Shown: positions 37,201-49,100 of the stretch, piece by piece | Layout of the letters: each line of letters opens with the position of its first letter | How positions within the stretch are numbered: position 1 is the first letter of the stretch | From: Oreocharis arfaki | Taxonomy: Eukaryota; Chordata; Aves; Passeriformes; Paramythiidae | DNA length: 64,000 nt | NCBI GenBank assembly: GCA_013398015.1 | Contig: VZRR01002181.1 | Coordinates: 62,001 to 126,000 of the forward strand | Direction of reading: 5' to 3' | Translations under genes and position numbers: made by a program | The notes under the pieces: generated by a model | Database searches by the model: none | Seen by the model: the letters and a program-made list of their open reading frames with translations, nothing else | What the model was told of the DNA's origin: nothing

Positions 37201-39282
37201 ACATACTGAGGCAAAATTTACACTGAAGTCAAAATTAGGAGCTTTCTCACTTGCAGGATTTCGGTCAGGCAGAAATTCCTACTTAATTTCTTCCCCTGTG
37301 GTAAGGATGACTGAACACACTTAGAGATTGTTATAAAATTTAGACACAGAAAATCCTTTTTTTTTTAATTAAGGCATATATTTTTGTGAGCATTCTTTTG
37401 TGAAGGGAGTGTCTCATTTAAATGATTTATTAAATAAGAGTTAAATGAAATATTTGAAGATTATAATTTTCATTCTCGTCGATATCAGGACAGCAGGATC
37501 TCATGACTGACTTCAGATAAAATGACTGAACGTGGACATATTTCTGCCAAGTACAATATAAAAATAGGAGGCCAAGCTTTAAAAGGTAGATGATACTTTT
37601 CATATGAATTTAAGTCATATTTTTAATCAACAGGTTTAAATTCATTTGAGTTAGGCAGAGTGTCTCTGTTTAAAACACTCTTGCGTTTTCTACTCAGTGT
37701 GTAATAGGTTTCAAACCTTTATTCAGATACACTCAGCTCTGAGAGAAGGTCCATGATTTCTCCATCTGAAGTTGTTCCTTGTGGAATGCTCTCTAGAATG
37801 ACAGTAGTAGAGGGTGTGTCATTGTCCCCATATCAGAACCTAACGGCTGTGAGGACACTTCACCAGCATCTTGGCATTTTCCTGGTACATCTCAGTAGAT
37901 TCAGGTCCTTGTCTTTTGGCATGTTAGATACTAGTGTGTTTTGAAACCTGCAGGTCCTTGCTTCTCCTGTTTCCTATTCATTTTCCTATTTATTCTTATC
38001 CTTCCCCCATAAATCAGTTTCTTCTGATGTCTCCTTCTCTGTTTCCTGTTTTTCAGTAGCTCTGCTCTTTAGTGGCTAAAGCCCTGGATTTCATTGTCTC
38101 TCCTTACTCAAGTAAAACACCTCTTGAAGTCAGTCTTGAGTTTATCTTCCCATGTTTTGGCCTCTGCTTGTTGTTGGATAATTACATTATATCCGTAGCA
38201 AACTCTCTGTGTTTCGGGACATCGGCTTCAGACAGCGTAAGGCCGTTGGTTTTGCATTTACTTGAAGAGTGAATCTGCTGACTTCCAATCCCCCATTTGG
38301 AAGCTCTTTAGGAATGTGCATGCTGCTCTAACCTACAAGTTCGAATCGGTAGGTGGAGAATAAGTAGTTTTTTGTCTGATAGGTTAGTTCTTTTATTTTA
38401 CCCATTTAAAGACAAAGATGGCAGTTCGGTTGTTGAATTTTCGGTAAGATCTCGATGTTTAGTGTCCAGGGGCTATGAAGTGCTTAAAACAAAATAACTT
38501 AGGAGCTGAGGAGATAGTTATATAGGAGAGGAAAAACTGGGAAGGGCAAAGAATGCAGATGAAGGCAGGCCAAGATAGATTCAGTGCCACAGACTGACTC
38601 CTCATTTACCCCTCCCTCAAATACACAGACAGTAACCCTCAGTAACCTATGTGAGTTAATGAGCATTTTGCTGCATCTAAAATGTTGATGCGAATGATCT
38701 TTGCTTTTACTGGATATCCAGGTGTCTGGGCCCACCCTGGTTCTTTGGAATCCCAGCTTACACTTTTTTTGTGATGGGTAGAAAGTAGGAAATGTTTTTT
38801 TCATTGGAGAAGAAGGATTTTATTTAGGCGTTAGAGTTTTTTGTTAAGATTAGTTCCTTCTGCAGTGGGATGGAACATATGGGCTTTTTACACAAAAAGT
38901 ATAGACTATGAGTGTCAGGTCATTGTAAGAGATAGTCCAGACTTAATGCAGTTGTCCATAATTAGTCCTGTGCTTCATTTCTCCCTTTGCTGAACCAAAA
39001 AAAACCATGACCACTTTCTCTATTATCAAAACTGGAGACTTTCTGTGTCTGCATCTCTGATGTGCTGTTAGTCTGTAGCAGAATGCTTACAGATGAAAGT
39101 GTTCTTTCCCCTCTTTCCCTTAGCATCTACTATTGGCAGTGGGACTTGGGTTTCTCTGTTAAATGAATTTTTCTCTGCTCCAGTTGCCTGTTCTTCTGCA
39201 TGTCAGATCCGTTACATTTTTGATGCAGTGGATTATGGTGCTTTAAGGACATAGAGAAGCTACTACATGCCTGTGAGTTTGA
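34219..39282. other. Stretch without recognisable gene
   Basis: No exon supported. It contains GTTT- and ATTT-rich runs at 35,895-35,945 and AT-rich DNA at 37,360-37,480. A faint MIR-like stretch at about 35,786-35,875 is too decayed to call. Confidence 0.55.
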
Positions 39283-39552
39283 TGCCTTAGGTTTTAATTT
39301 TTGTATTTTCCAAATCCTGTACTGCCTAGTGTGTAACTCTGAAGTTTCGTGTGGCCTGTTAGCTGCTGTTCTCTCATGCTGGTTAGATTTAAAAAGCCTC
39401 TCTAGGTTTGCTCTCCAAGGACACCTAGATTGTCCCAGGCCCCAAAATATGTGAACTAAGGCCTTTGAAGAGGAGGGCAAACTTGGGGTAGTTACATCAT
39501 TAACTAGGGTTGTAATTGGAGAATTGATCCCGATATACAAATGGACCAAACT

Positions 39553-39559
39553 TATAAAA
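39553..39559 (+). promoter_or_regulatory. LTR TATA box
   Basis: TATAAAA in the context ACTTATAAAAGTGTG, in the expected place for the U3 promoter of the LTR. Transcription would run along + out of the LTR. Activity of this old copy is unknown. Confidence 0.55.
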
Positions 39560-39638
39560 GTGTGAAGAACCCGTGACCAGGGGTCCATCTTGGGCATAGC
39601 CTTTGGACTGCCCAGGGTGTACCTTTGAAGGCCTTTCA

Positions 39639-39644
39639 AATAAA
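39639..39644 (+). terminator. LTR polyadenylation signal
   Basis: AATAAA about 80 bp after the TATA box and 60 bp before the LTR end, followed by T- and GT-rich sequence. This spacing fits the R region of a retroviral LTR. Confidence 0.55.
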
Positions 39645-40824
39645 TACTTCCTTTTGTTCTCTTATTCTTGTCTAGTCTCTGTTTTTAGGTAGCCACCTCA
39701 GGCATCGAGTTAACAAAATGTAAGTATTTAAATCACACATGAAAATGAAAAGTGGTTTCTCCTGTGTTAGGAATGACTAGTAGCTTTACAGCCATCAAAC
39801 TGAGCATGGAATGACCAACTGACCCTTCCACTCTGTATGTTGACTGGTGACTACAAATGAGAAGTCTTTCCACCCCTGCCATGAGGTTATGAGACATGAC
39901 TATGTAGTAATTAATGCCACTGTATCATTTTTTAACTGCTACAGAAATATAATATCAGATGCTCAGATGGCATCAATTGGCTTAGCTCCACTAAAGGCAA
40001 CAAAATGCGATGCCAGCTTATACCAGCTGAGGATCTGGCCCACAGTTAAAAGGAAAAAAGGGACAGGCTGCCAATATGGCAGGGAACATATTGAGATTTA
40101 TGGTAGTGACTTAATCAGTAAAAAGTTCTGCTTGAAGTGGTTGTCTCTTTGCACATTAGCATTAGTCACTTGAGCTGAAGATATTTGAAGCTCTAACACA
40201 GCCTCTGTGGGCACATTTGTGCTCTTGCACTCTGTTCCACACTCCGTGCTCTTAAATATCTGAGAGCATCCCACCTCACTCCTGTTCTTCTAGTTGGCAA
40301 TCCCTCTTCAGAAGTCTACACAGATTCTGGGCCATATATATTTTTTAACGTAATTTTAATTTGGATGACCGTTTTTTTTCCCTTTTGCCTATATTTCTGG
40401 TGTTGCTTTCTTAATCACACCTAAAAACGGGGAATTTCATGTCTTTTGTAATTCTTATCTAGCTGTCCTGTTTGCATTCAAGTCTTATGTTAACCTTGAT
40501 AAGAATAAGTTTGCTGCCTTTGTATTCAACCATGTATGTAATTTTTTTGCTTGGAGATAAGGTGACTATACCTAATGTAATACCTGTAAATTTTTATCTG
40601 CTGTAAATACGATTGAATAACTTGATGGATAGAAATTCTCTTCTCTGTATTACAAAGTTAGTGAATGAAATACTTATTAAAGATGGAGTGGCTGTAGAAT
40701 CTCCCCAGATTTTTTCTCCCTCAGTAATATAACTACTGTAGCATTTGGTTTATAATGAGTGCTGTCTCTAAACTTGTGAGCCATCCCCAGTTCTGATATC
40801 TTGTTTTTGATTGTTAACAATGTT

Positions 40825-40865
40825 CAGAGAATATAATCTTAACGGTGTCCAGAGAATATAATCTT
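40825..40865. repeat. Short tandem duplication, period 25
   Basis: CAGAGAATATAATCTT occurs at 40,825-40,840 and 40,850-40,865, and flanking bases also partly match. A small local duplication with no further evidence of function. Confidence 0.75.
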
Positions 40866-41794
40866 TTGGGCCTGGCAGTTTCCACGCTTGGTCCCATCTG
40901 TAATGTAGGTTATTCAAGAAATGCTGTGATCCATTCTCGTAATACAAATTTGAGGAAACACTTCTCTTCTGCACTGAAATACCTGTGTTAAAAAATGTAA
41001 CAAATTGATTGATGGCTTGGAATTGGGCCTACAATAGTATGTCCAGACACTTTTGGATCACACCCTACAATTATATATTTAAGCAGGATAAACTTTCAGA
41101 AGTAGAGGTATTTGAATATCTAAAGCCTGCAAAGTTTGTTGAGTTTTAAACATGTAATGAATTTTCTCTTCTGTGCTCTAAAAGTAAAGAAAAATAAACT
41201 AATCATTAAAACCTCTCCAGATACAAAGCTCAGATGCAGTTTTTTAAGAAGTTTCAAAGGATGCTTTGAATGACACTCAGTCTTTTACCACGATATATTT
41301 TCCTGTACATCAAAGTAAGAGCAAGTCTTCTGTGGCATCTGTATCATGTAGGTGTTGAAAAGAGTGCTAGGGAGGCAGGACACGATGTTAACCTCTTTTT
41401 CTTTTAGTTTGGTGATTATTGTGGGTTTCAAAGAATCCAGTGCTACCTCAGCTGGAGGACTGTTGTCTGTCTTAGGAAAAAAATATAGGACCCAGTCCAT
41501 CTCTTACTGAGGTCCTTGAAAATATTTGTGTTTCAAACAACAGTTGGAAGTTTAAACTTAAAGCATGTAGTATCTTCAAATCCCATATGCTGGTAATTGT
41601 AAACACTGCATATAGACTCTTGAGAATATTGTAAAGTACTTATAAGAAAGGTATGAGTTGTATTAAAATATTGCAACAAATGTTTAGAGCAATATTTGTT
41701 CTTATATTCTCAATGGGTTTTTTTTAGAAATTGCATGTACTTTACAAGTTTCCGAATGATTTATATTTTTTAAAGAATCTTAGAGTGATTTTAC

Positions 41795-41900
41795 AAAGTA
41801 TCATTGTCCCCATTTCATAAATGAGGAAACTGAAACACGGAACAGTGAAGTAATTTTCTCAAGGTTGTAGGATAATTCATGGCTAAAATAAGGATGGATT
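41795..41900 (+). mobile_element. MIR-type SINE fragment
   Basis: ATTGTCCCCATTTCATAAAT, GAGGAAACTGAAACACGGAA, AGTGAAGTAATTTTCTCAAG and GTTGTAGGATAATTCATGGC follow the MIR consensus as I know it (ATTATCCCCATTTTACAGAT, GAGGAAACTGAGGCACAGAG, GTTAAGTAACTTGCCCAAGG, TCACACAGCTAGTAAGTGGC). It is in + orientation and retains the middle (core) part. MIR spread in early amniotes and survives in birds only as old copies; this one is well preserved for a bird. Confidence 0.8.
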
Positions 41901-44712
41901 ATTTCTTGGCATTGAGTGTTTCATGCACTATTCTGCTGCTTCTCTGTGTTAAAGAATGCTACAGTACTTTTATGATACATTTTGAAAAGAAACCCAACTC
42001 ATGGTCTCATGTTTACAAGTCTCTTTGAAAACCCTTTTCTTTAGCTGAACATCTTCATCTTCTATCCTGACCTTTCATCAAAATTAGATTTTCATGCACA
42101 CAAACCCCACAATAGAGTGGAAGACTGAATGCCATCTTTGACTTGCCTGGGATTAGAGTCAAAACCAGAGGGCAGAATCTAACTAAGAAATATTGAGTTT
42201 GAATTCTCATAAATGTACTTTAATGCTTCAGAATTGTTTCCTGTATATTGGACCAGAACAGAAGGTTAGTAGGAGATAGATGTCCCCAGTTATAAATAAT
42301 TGTGACAACGACTAACAGTACAGTGCACTTGAAAGAACATTTAAGTCTTGCTGCAAAATGCGTCCTAACTACAAAAATGACAGCCTGCATGGTGCTGTGG
42401 ATGGAGGGCAACTTGTACTGCTATTCAGAATAATAATATTAGCTTGTATCTGCTTAAAATATCCCAGAGTTTTGTAAATATCTCCTAGAAAGTAATCTAA
42501 TGTTTCTTATTCTGGTACTATATAGGAGTTCAACAAGACATAGTTTATAAGAAATTTGAAGTCAGGTTATAGTACTTCCGAGGCATGTTGTATAATTGAT
42601 ATACTCTTAAAATTACAATAGCTTTTACCTTACAAGCACAGTGTTGATGGTACACTTTGTGGTCTGGCTGGCACCAGTAAAGACTGTGGTTAATCCAGTT
42701 TCTTATTTTACAGAAGTTACTGCAGAAAAGGATACACTCTTCTTTCAGACTCCTCAAAGCTTTGCTGAGGTGCACACACTTGATGTAATTTGAAGGAAAG
42801 TTTCAATTTACAGGAAGCATAACTTCATCCTACAGTCATTGCCAAAATAGTGAATCCTGGTCTCTTCCATAATATCAGGGATCCTTACTTAAAGAGAGTT
42901 TCTTGAATCACTGTTGTTTTTAAAATCTATTGCACACTTCTGTAGGGTGCTTTCTGTTCTTGGACACCCTAGGAAATGTCTTCGCCTGCTATTAAGCCAC
43001 TAGACAAATTGGAGCTGCATTTACATTTGAGTCCTTCCTAGATGTTCTCATCATTCTGATGCCAATGTTAGCCTTAAGGAAGGCATTCTCTAGTGAATGG
43101 AAAGACACACTGCTGTGTGGAGGCTGTGTTATTACATCTGGTGACAAGTAGCATTATGTGCATATATTCCTAGGGTTACTTGTCACCTTCGGCCCTCTCA
43201 GCTCAAGAGATCTGCATGTGGAACAATGGAATGAATAGGTCCTTTGACCAATGAATGAATCTTTTCAGATTTTTTCTGTTTTAGATAGGATAAGTTCCTG
43301 TTGTCACCACCTCTTTACCAGAGGGTCATGTATATTTGCCAAGTATTGGGGTACGTTGAGTATTGTTAGTATGATTCCTGTACCGTGCTTCAATAGGAAC
43401 TTCTTACTTCCACATCTGTGGAACTGGAGGTGCATAAAGGGGAATCCAAAGCTTGTCAATATCTGTCAGCTGCAGATCTGGAAAACCTAAGAAATGCATC
43501 ATCCCAGGCACAGAGAGGGACAGGTGTACCCTGCACTTAACATGGAGAAACACGAAGTAACTTGTGTTGCTGTCTAAATATTTTGGAACCAATCACATGA
43601 ATAAAGCTGAAGTGGTAGCCAGTAAAATGCCTTCTTGAACCTTCATTACTATGTAAGCTGAAGTCTATGAAGAAAAAACAGGTAAGAAGATCTACTGGCA
43701 CAGACTTTTTCCCCTGAAATAATTAGTCTATCAACTCAAGACAAAAGTAGCTTTAGAAAAGCTGAGAAATGAGCCTATGTTGAAAATTTCTATAGAATTG
43801 ATAGCCTTTTATTCTCCAGCCTCTTGCCTTTACTGGAATTATTCATTGTTTATCTCACTGATGAAAGTGAGATTAAAAGTCCAGTTCATGAACTAGTCTT
43901 CTAGTAGAGCTAGAAGAACCTCCTACTCTTATGGTTGAGGCACAACTCTGGCAGTAGATAACCAAACCTCAACCATGTAGGCCTTTTTCTGCTGGGGGAT
44001 GTTCAGCATCAAATTGAGATTATTTGGGTTATTTAATGCCCTTTCCCATACAGACTCAAAAACATGTAGGACACTGTAACTATTCTTCACTGGAGAAACT
44101 CTGATGATTGGGGGTACTTTATCCTTCACCACTAGGAGCTTCTAGGTCAGAAGAGCTAACATGTAACAGTGTAAGCTAAGGTAGTACAAGAAAACTTGTT
44201 AGAGCCAACGCTTCTGTCTCCTGATTGTGCAGATGTCATTGGACCACCAAATAACAGAAGCATCATGAAGCGTTCATCAGTTCAAGTTTAGATGAATACA
44301 TCAAATCACATAATTCTGGATAAGACACCTCTAGAATTTACAATATTCAACTAGTGCCTAGCCCATGGCAATACTATCCACGATAATTATGTGCCACTGC
44401 CAGCTATCTCGAGGATCAGTTTAGGAAGAGAGCAGTTGCTTCGCCCAGGGAAATTTAGATTAGATGTAAAATTGGATTTTTCATAAGGCCTTGTTTTTAC
44501 CTAGCTACGAATGTTTCCTTAGCACAAGTGAAAACTTTACACATTTTAGCTCAAACTGTACTCTACTAAGCCTCCCACATTTATACCCATCTTCTTGGCA
44601 GTCATCCCAAAATATGTTTGGGTTGAAGCATTACACATTACATTTGGTGAAGCTTTAGCATTCCCTGTTGCTCACATCAATCCTTATTTCTGTTTGCTCT
44701 TGTAATTTACAG

Positions 44713-44820
44713 TTAATGAAAATTCTAAGTTTACCTTTGTTTTTGTTGGCGTCTGTACAAGAGAACCCTTTAGCCTTTTCAGCCTCACATCCAACTGAAA
44801 AGCTAGGTCCAAAAGGGAAG
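44713..44820 (+). CDS. Candidate exon with hydrophobic start, unidentified
   Basis: A strong acceptor (TTTGCTCTTGTAATTTACAG) and a good donor (GGGAAG|GTAAAA) bound 108 nt, one frame of which is open from phase 0 to 0. It reads LMKILSLPLFLLAS, then VQENPLAFSA, then a polar end with TEKLGPKGK. From its internal Met the first 13 residues resemble a signal peptide core, so it could be the first coding part of a secreted protein with an upstream untranslated exon. Two more acceptor-like AGs lie inside (after CCTTTAG and TTTTCAG) in the same frame. The hydrophobic run fits poorly with the charged exon at 25,433, so it may belong to a different transcript or be chance. Confidence 0.22.
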
Positions 44821-45049
44821 GTAAAACCTATCTGAGTGCTTTCATTTCAGGCAGAAGCCCTTAGCATGCATGTCGGCATTGTAACATTGCATTTCTGAAG
44901 GAACAGCACAAGAGCCTTGCTCAAGGCTTGACCTGTGTCTGGGCTAGTGAGTGGGCTTGTAAGTAGCAGGTAGAGCAGCTGATCACAGCATGAGAACGCC
45001 ACATCTCAGTGGCCATCTGGTTAATGGCCTTAACCAGTTCCTGCTCCCT

Positions 45050-45110
45050 TCCGATTCAGGCAAGATTCTGCCTGAAATTAACGGGAGCTTGCCTGATTAC
45101 CAGTGTGGGA
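45050..45110. repeat. Ancient palindromic interspersed repeat, copy 2
   Basis: TTCAGGCAAGATTCTGCCTG, then AAATTAACGGGAGCTTGCCTG with ATTACC after it, is a decayed version of the palindrome at 25,870: the GGCAAG and CTTGCC ends still pair and the centre TTAACGGGAG matches TCAATGGGAG. Called by similarity to copy 1 and to the remembered consensus. Confidence 0.45.
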
Positions 45111-46027
45111 ACATGGCTAATAGCAAACTCGTACTGATGACCTTAGCACAGCGTAGGCAATATTGACAAAACAAACCATTCTGGAGTTGGTGCAGTCTTT
45201 TCTAACGAGCCTGTTAAAAGTTGGCTCACAGATTTTCGGTTCAGGAGATGAAATTTGTGTTTACCTACGGTACCACCTATGCACTGAGCTGTGTGTGTAC
45301 AAGGTTATAATGTTAAACGGAGAGCTGTAAACAGATGGCCCATGTAGAATTTCTGTACATACACACAATTAGATAATTTGCGTGATTTGTATTATGCTTT
45401 TTAAGACACTTATTTGAAAGACAGTTTTGTGCATTAAAAATTCCTGTGCAGCTATCAAACTATTATAAAAGTAAGCTTTAAAATACACCCTTTTCATTTA
45501 TTTTTGGTGCTCATTACGTGTTCTGAATCACTGTTTATTCAGAAACGTTACCTCTTACATTAACAAAATATTTTGCAGGTGAGAAACACTGACAAATTTA
45601 GAAAAATACGTAATCAGAATTATAATACAGAGTCACATTTCTGGGAAAAGCAGGTTTCATGAAGGCAAGCCTGACCAAGCCTTTCTGCATCTGCTCTGTA
45701 CAGTCTGTTTTTCTCATGTCATCAAAGTGTTGCATTATCAGTAGGAGCTCTGATCGCATTTTGGAAGTTGATTTCTTGCTTTCTGGTTCTTCTTGTGTTG
45801 CTGTTGCAGACGCTGTGCAGTCTGATGTGCTGGAGGACAAGGCATGGGAGAAAAGCACTGTTTGCACCTGTTTAAAATCTCCAGTGCTTTGTGTGGTTCC
45901 TGGGCAACAGGCAGGAATCCTGAAAAGCTAGGCTGCACTTGCTCAATTGTTGCTGGCAGCTGTGACTTTGAGAGAGCACATAGCAGCTCGTTAGCAGGTT
46001 GCTTGTGTTATGTGACATGCACCAAGC

Positions 46028-46130
46028 ATGTCAAACTCTGAGCTCAGCTCGCCGCCTGTGCTGCCTGCAGTCGAGGCTGGGTTGCCTGGGGTTGCAGACT
46101 TGGCCAAGGAAAGCATTATAGGGATGGAAG
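46028..46130 (+). CDS. Candidate first coding exon, unidentified
   Basis: ATG at 46,028 opens a frame of 34 codons plus one base that stops at a strong donor, GAAG|GTGAGT. The peptide starts MSNSELSSPPVLPA and ends with KESIIGME. CpG is locally denser than in neighbouring DNA. Alternatively CTGCCTGCAG at 46,061-46,070 could be an acceptor, giving a 60-nt internal exon. The leftover single base matches the phase needed by 63,756-63,808, which would continue as Ala-Arg-Asn; it does not match 59,692, where the joined frame meets TAG at once. So if both are real they belong to alternative transcripts. Gene not recognised. Confidence 0.3.
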
Positions 46131-49100
46131 GTGAGTTCCTCGTTGGTAAAGGGGCAGGGAGGTGAGGCAAAGAGATGTGAATTGGTGCTTGCTGATTAGA
46201 AAAGGAGAACGGTGGCACACAGGTTCTCTGCTCCAATGGGTGCTGTTTTCCTCCAGCAATTTTGTTCTTTCAGAGTGTATTTGCAATGGTAGGACATAGA
46301 AATGCAGGGGATAATTTGAATTTGAGTGTGAAAGTGTGCACACGGACACATGCATACATTATATGTGCATTACAGTGGGGAAATACAAGATGACTTGATT
46401 GGATAATTTTGGATTTTATTATGAGCTTTGATTTCTGGGTCTTGTTTACTTTGAGGCATCAGGATCAAATCAATCCTTACAACCTTGATCTTGGCCTATT
46501 TAGGCAGCATCCAGGCAGCAGATGCAGTCACCCTGTTTGACTGGCAAATTCAGACCATTTCATCTTCATATCTACTCAGTTTGTGCCTCTTGGCTCAGTA
46601 AAGCATCTCTTTGCTCTTGTAAAAGGAGTTAGTATGTGATAAATCTAGTTAAACAAACCACAGAGCTACAGCATCCTTACAATCTGTTGAAATCTACATC
46701 ATGAGATGGGAACAGATCTGCCATTGTTTGAGTTCTGTTTACACTCTATGCAGTTTTAACCAAGAAGGGGTGATCTATAGACTCGTCTCTTTTCTGCAGC
46801 TCCAGAAAATCTCCTCTAGACACACAATGCCAATATTGACAATGGAAGTCATTAACCCAAGATAAAGAATAAGCAGAAGGAAGTCTGCCTACTAAGGAAA
46901 TTAGATACACTCATGAAAAACAGCCTATCAGGGACCACTTAATGAAAAGATAATGTGACAAATATATATACATATATGTACGTATAACATATATAACCAC
47001 TTGCTCAGAAAATGCCTGGCTGGTGGCTTGCCAGCAACTGGAAAGATTTAGGGCAAGGCAGCAAGACATGCCATTTTTTCCTGCCCACAGGTACAGTGAG
47101 AAACTGCCCTGGCTAGAGTCAGGGACGTACTCTTGAGCCTGTCTGTCTGGTCTGCAAAGGGATGTGATGTGGGCATAGTGGGTTTTCATTTGAACTGTGC
47201 TCCAAATGCATGCCTCAGTGCTTATCTATTGTTGTTTTCTTTATCTGAACATAGAAAGCACTAGTTGTCAGGTACTGAGGGTAAATGTGATAAAATTAGT
47301 AGAAACTAGAGTATGACATGATCATGTACATTCAGCATGAGCCCCTTGATTTGTTTTGTGATCAGAGCTTTTTGTTTCCTCATCTAGAAAATTGTGATAA
47401 TTGCTGTTTATCTCATATTGCTCTACAGAAGCAGTTACATTGTAAACTTTCTTTTCATGGTCCTTCCTGTGTTTTTCTGTTGTCATTTCCTTTTCTGTCT
47501 TAAACTTGGGTTATATCTGTCTTGCCATAAAGGGCCTTCTGAAACCATCCTCTGACATTAGTTTGGCTATCAAATCCTAGAAAGGAATGAACTGAGATAC
47601 GTGTGTAGGTCTCTGTGCTGTTTTTGCTGTCTTCTGTCATGCAGGCAGGACCATAAAACTTGGAATTGGCATCACTTTAGTGGAGACTCTGAGTTTTTAT
47701 TCAAGAACACACAAGAGTATTATTCTTTAGGAAAGTATCTGTGGTCTCTTTGGTTGGCCTTGCTTAGCACTGTTCTCGATACCATCTCATCACTCCAGTG
47801 AGAAAATTGCAGGTTTCCTCCTTCTCTGCAGGTAGTTTGGCAAATTCCATTAAATATGGCTCCACTGCTTTAAAATTTAAAAAAAAAAAGAGATCTGTAG
47901 GACTTACTCTGTCAGTTTAGAACGTGTTGTTAGCTGGCAATAACAACTGTTCTGCACAGCACACACAAGTCAGGGGCTGGCTGTTTATGAAACACATGAG
48001 AATAGGTGTTGCATTTTCTTATGTACTGCTTCATTTTACATAAACTGTATAGCGCCAGAAACACCTACTCAAAAATAAAGTGCAATAGAAAAATGGCATT
48101 CAAATGTTAAGGATATGACTTAAAGCTCTTGCAGCCAAGTACAATAAAGTTGAGAGATTTATTCTGTTTATAAATCATACTGTTGTCTCAGGTATTCCAG
48201 CTGATGCAGTGGAAAGGACAGATCCCAAAAAAGAGGATTGTGTGAGATGCTACGTGTAGGTACAGTAGGACGAATACAGTAGTGTGAAATTCTAGTGGAA
48301 ATACGTCTGACAAGATTCTCTCTGTAATTTCTAACTTGTGACCAGCACATTTTAATTCATTCTGTAAAATACTCCTATGTTTTTAACATCCCCGGGTGCT
48401 AACAGTCTGCAATAAATGGCCCCTATCTCAGAATGGCGTCCTTGCTTTGTTGCTGTAGATTATATCTGCATTCATATGCCACGGCACATCTTTCACTGCT
48501 TCCTCGTGAAAACAATTGTAGTAAGATGGTGTGCTTCACTGGGACCCTTGTTATGCAAGAACAGTGAGGACTGTTCAGGAAATACCAGTCAATGTGCTCT
48601 TCCATAGGCTCCCTGGTCAGAATTTGGGGCGAGTAAATACGCCTTGGACCAGCCAGTGAGACAGCAGACGGCTCAGAAGTGGCTGCCTTATGAGCTGAAG
48701 ACAGAAGAGTTACAGCGACCATAACTTGGGTCACATCCAAACATGATTTTAGAGGGAGGAGGGGAATGACAAAAGTCTGCCTCTAGAGTTGTGAGCATGG
48801 GCAGAACCTCTCCTTTCACCCTGTATTCTCTCCTCTTGTTGGGTTTTGCTGTCGTTAGTGGTGGGGTTTTTTTGCAGCCACCCTGTTCCATCACTGAGTT
48901 TCCTTGTCAGTGTTTCAGAGGATGTGCAGCACTAGATAGCATTGTTACTCCACTCTTCTTTGTGTATAGTTCACAGCTTGGCTAATCTGCCTAGTCACTG
49001 GTGGGTCGTGTCTTCAAACATTCCATCAGACACACCTAACTGCAGTAACAGTGCCCTAAAAGAGAGAATAGTCCACTTCTGGGCACTGGAATTTCACTTC

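Larger units (their letters stand above)
39283..39704 (+). mobile_element. Solo LTR of an endogenous retrovirus
   Basis: A 422-bp element bounded by TGCCTTAGG and CCTCAGGCA, a terminal inverted repeat matching at 8 of 9 positions and of the TG...CA form typical of retroviral LTRs. Inside are a TATA box (TATAAAA, 39,553-39,559) and a poly(A) signal AATAAA (39,639-39,644) about 80 bp apart, followed by a T-rich, GTCT-containing stretch like the end of R and U5. Flanking 4-mers TTGA (39,279-39,282) and TCGA (39,705-39,708) could be a target-site duplication differing by one C-to-T change; 4 bp is usual for gammaretrovirus-like (ERV1) elements. No gag, pol or env sequence adjoins it, so it is a solo LTR left by recombination between two LTRs. 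Its family is not identified. Confidence 0.7.
39709..44712. other. Stretch without recognisable gene
   Basis: No firm gene. It includes the 25-bp duplication at 40,825-40,865 and the MIR at 41,795-41,900. A possible 24-nt exon at 43,660-43,683 ends in a good donor (CAG|GTAAGA), but its acceptor is weak, so it is not called. Confidence 0.5.

Noticed and set aside
38333..38354. CCTAC-AAGTTCGAATCG-GTAGG, resembling a tRNA T-arm
   Set aside because: The GTTCGAATC core is right, but the loop is too long and there is no D-arm, anticodon arm or acceptor stem upstream.
39130..39639. 169-codon open frame on the - strand, the longest in the window
   Set aside because: Most of it runs antisense through the solo LTR, the rest is upstream flank, and it matches no protein family I know. 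A chance frame across an LTR is the simpler reading.
43660..43683. 24-nt phase 0-0 island before a good donor CAG|GTAAGA
   Set aside because: Acceptor is weak and the eight-residue peptide carries no information.
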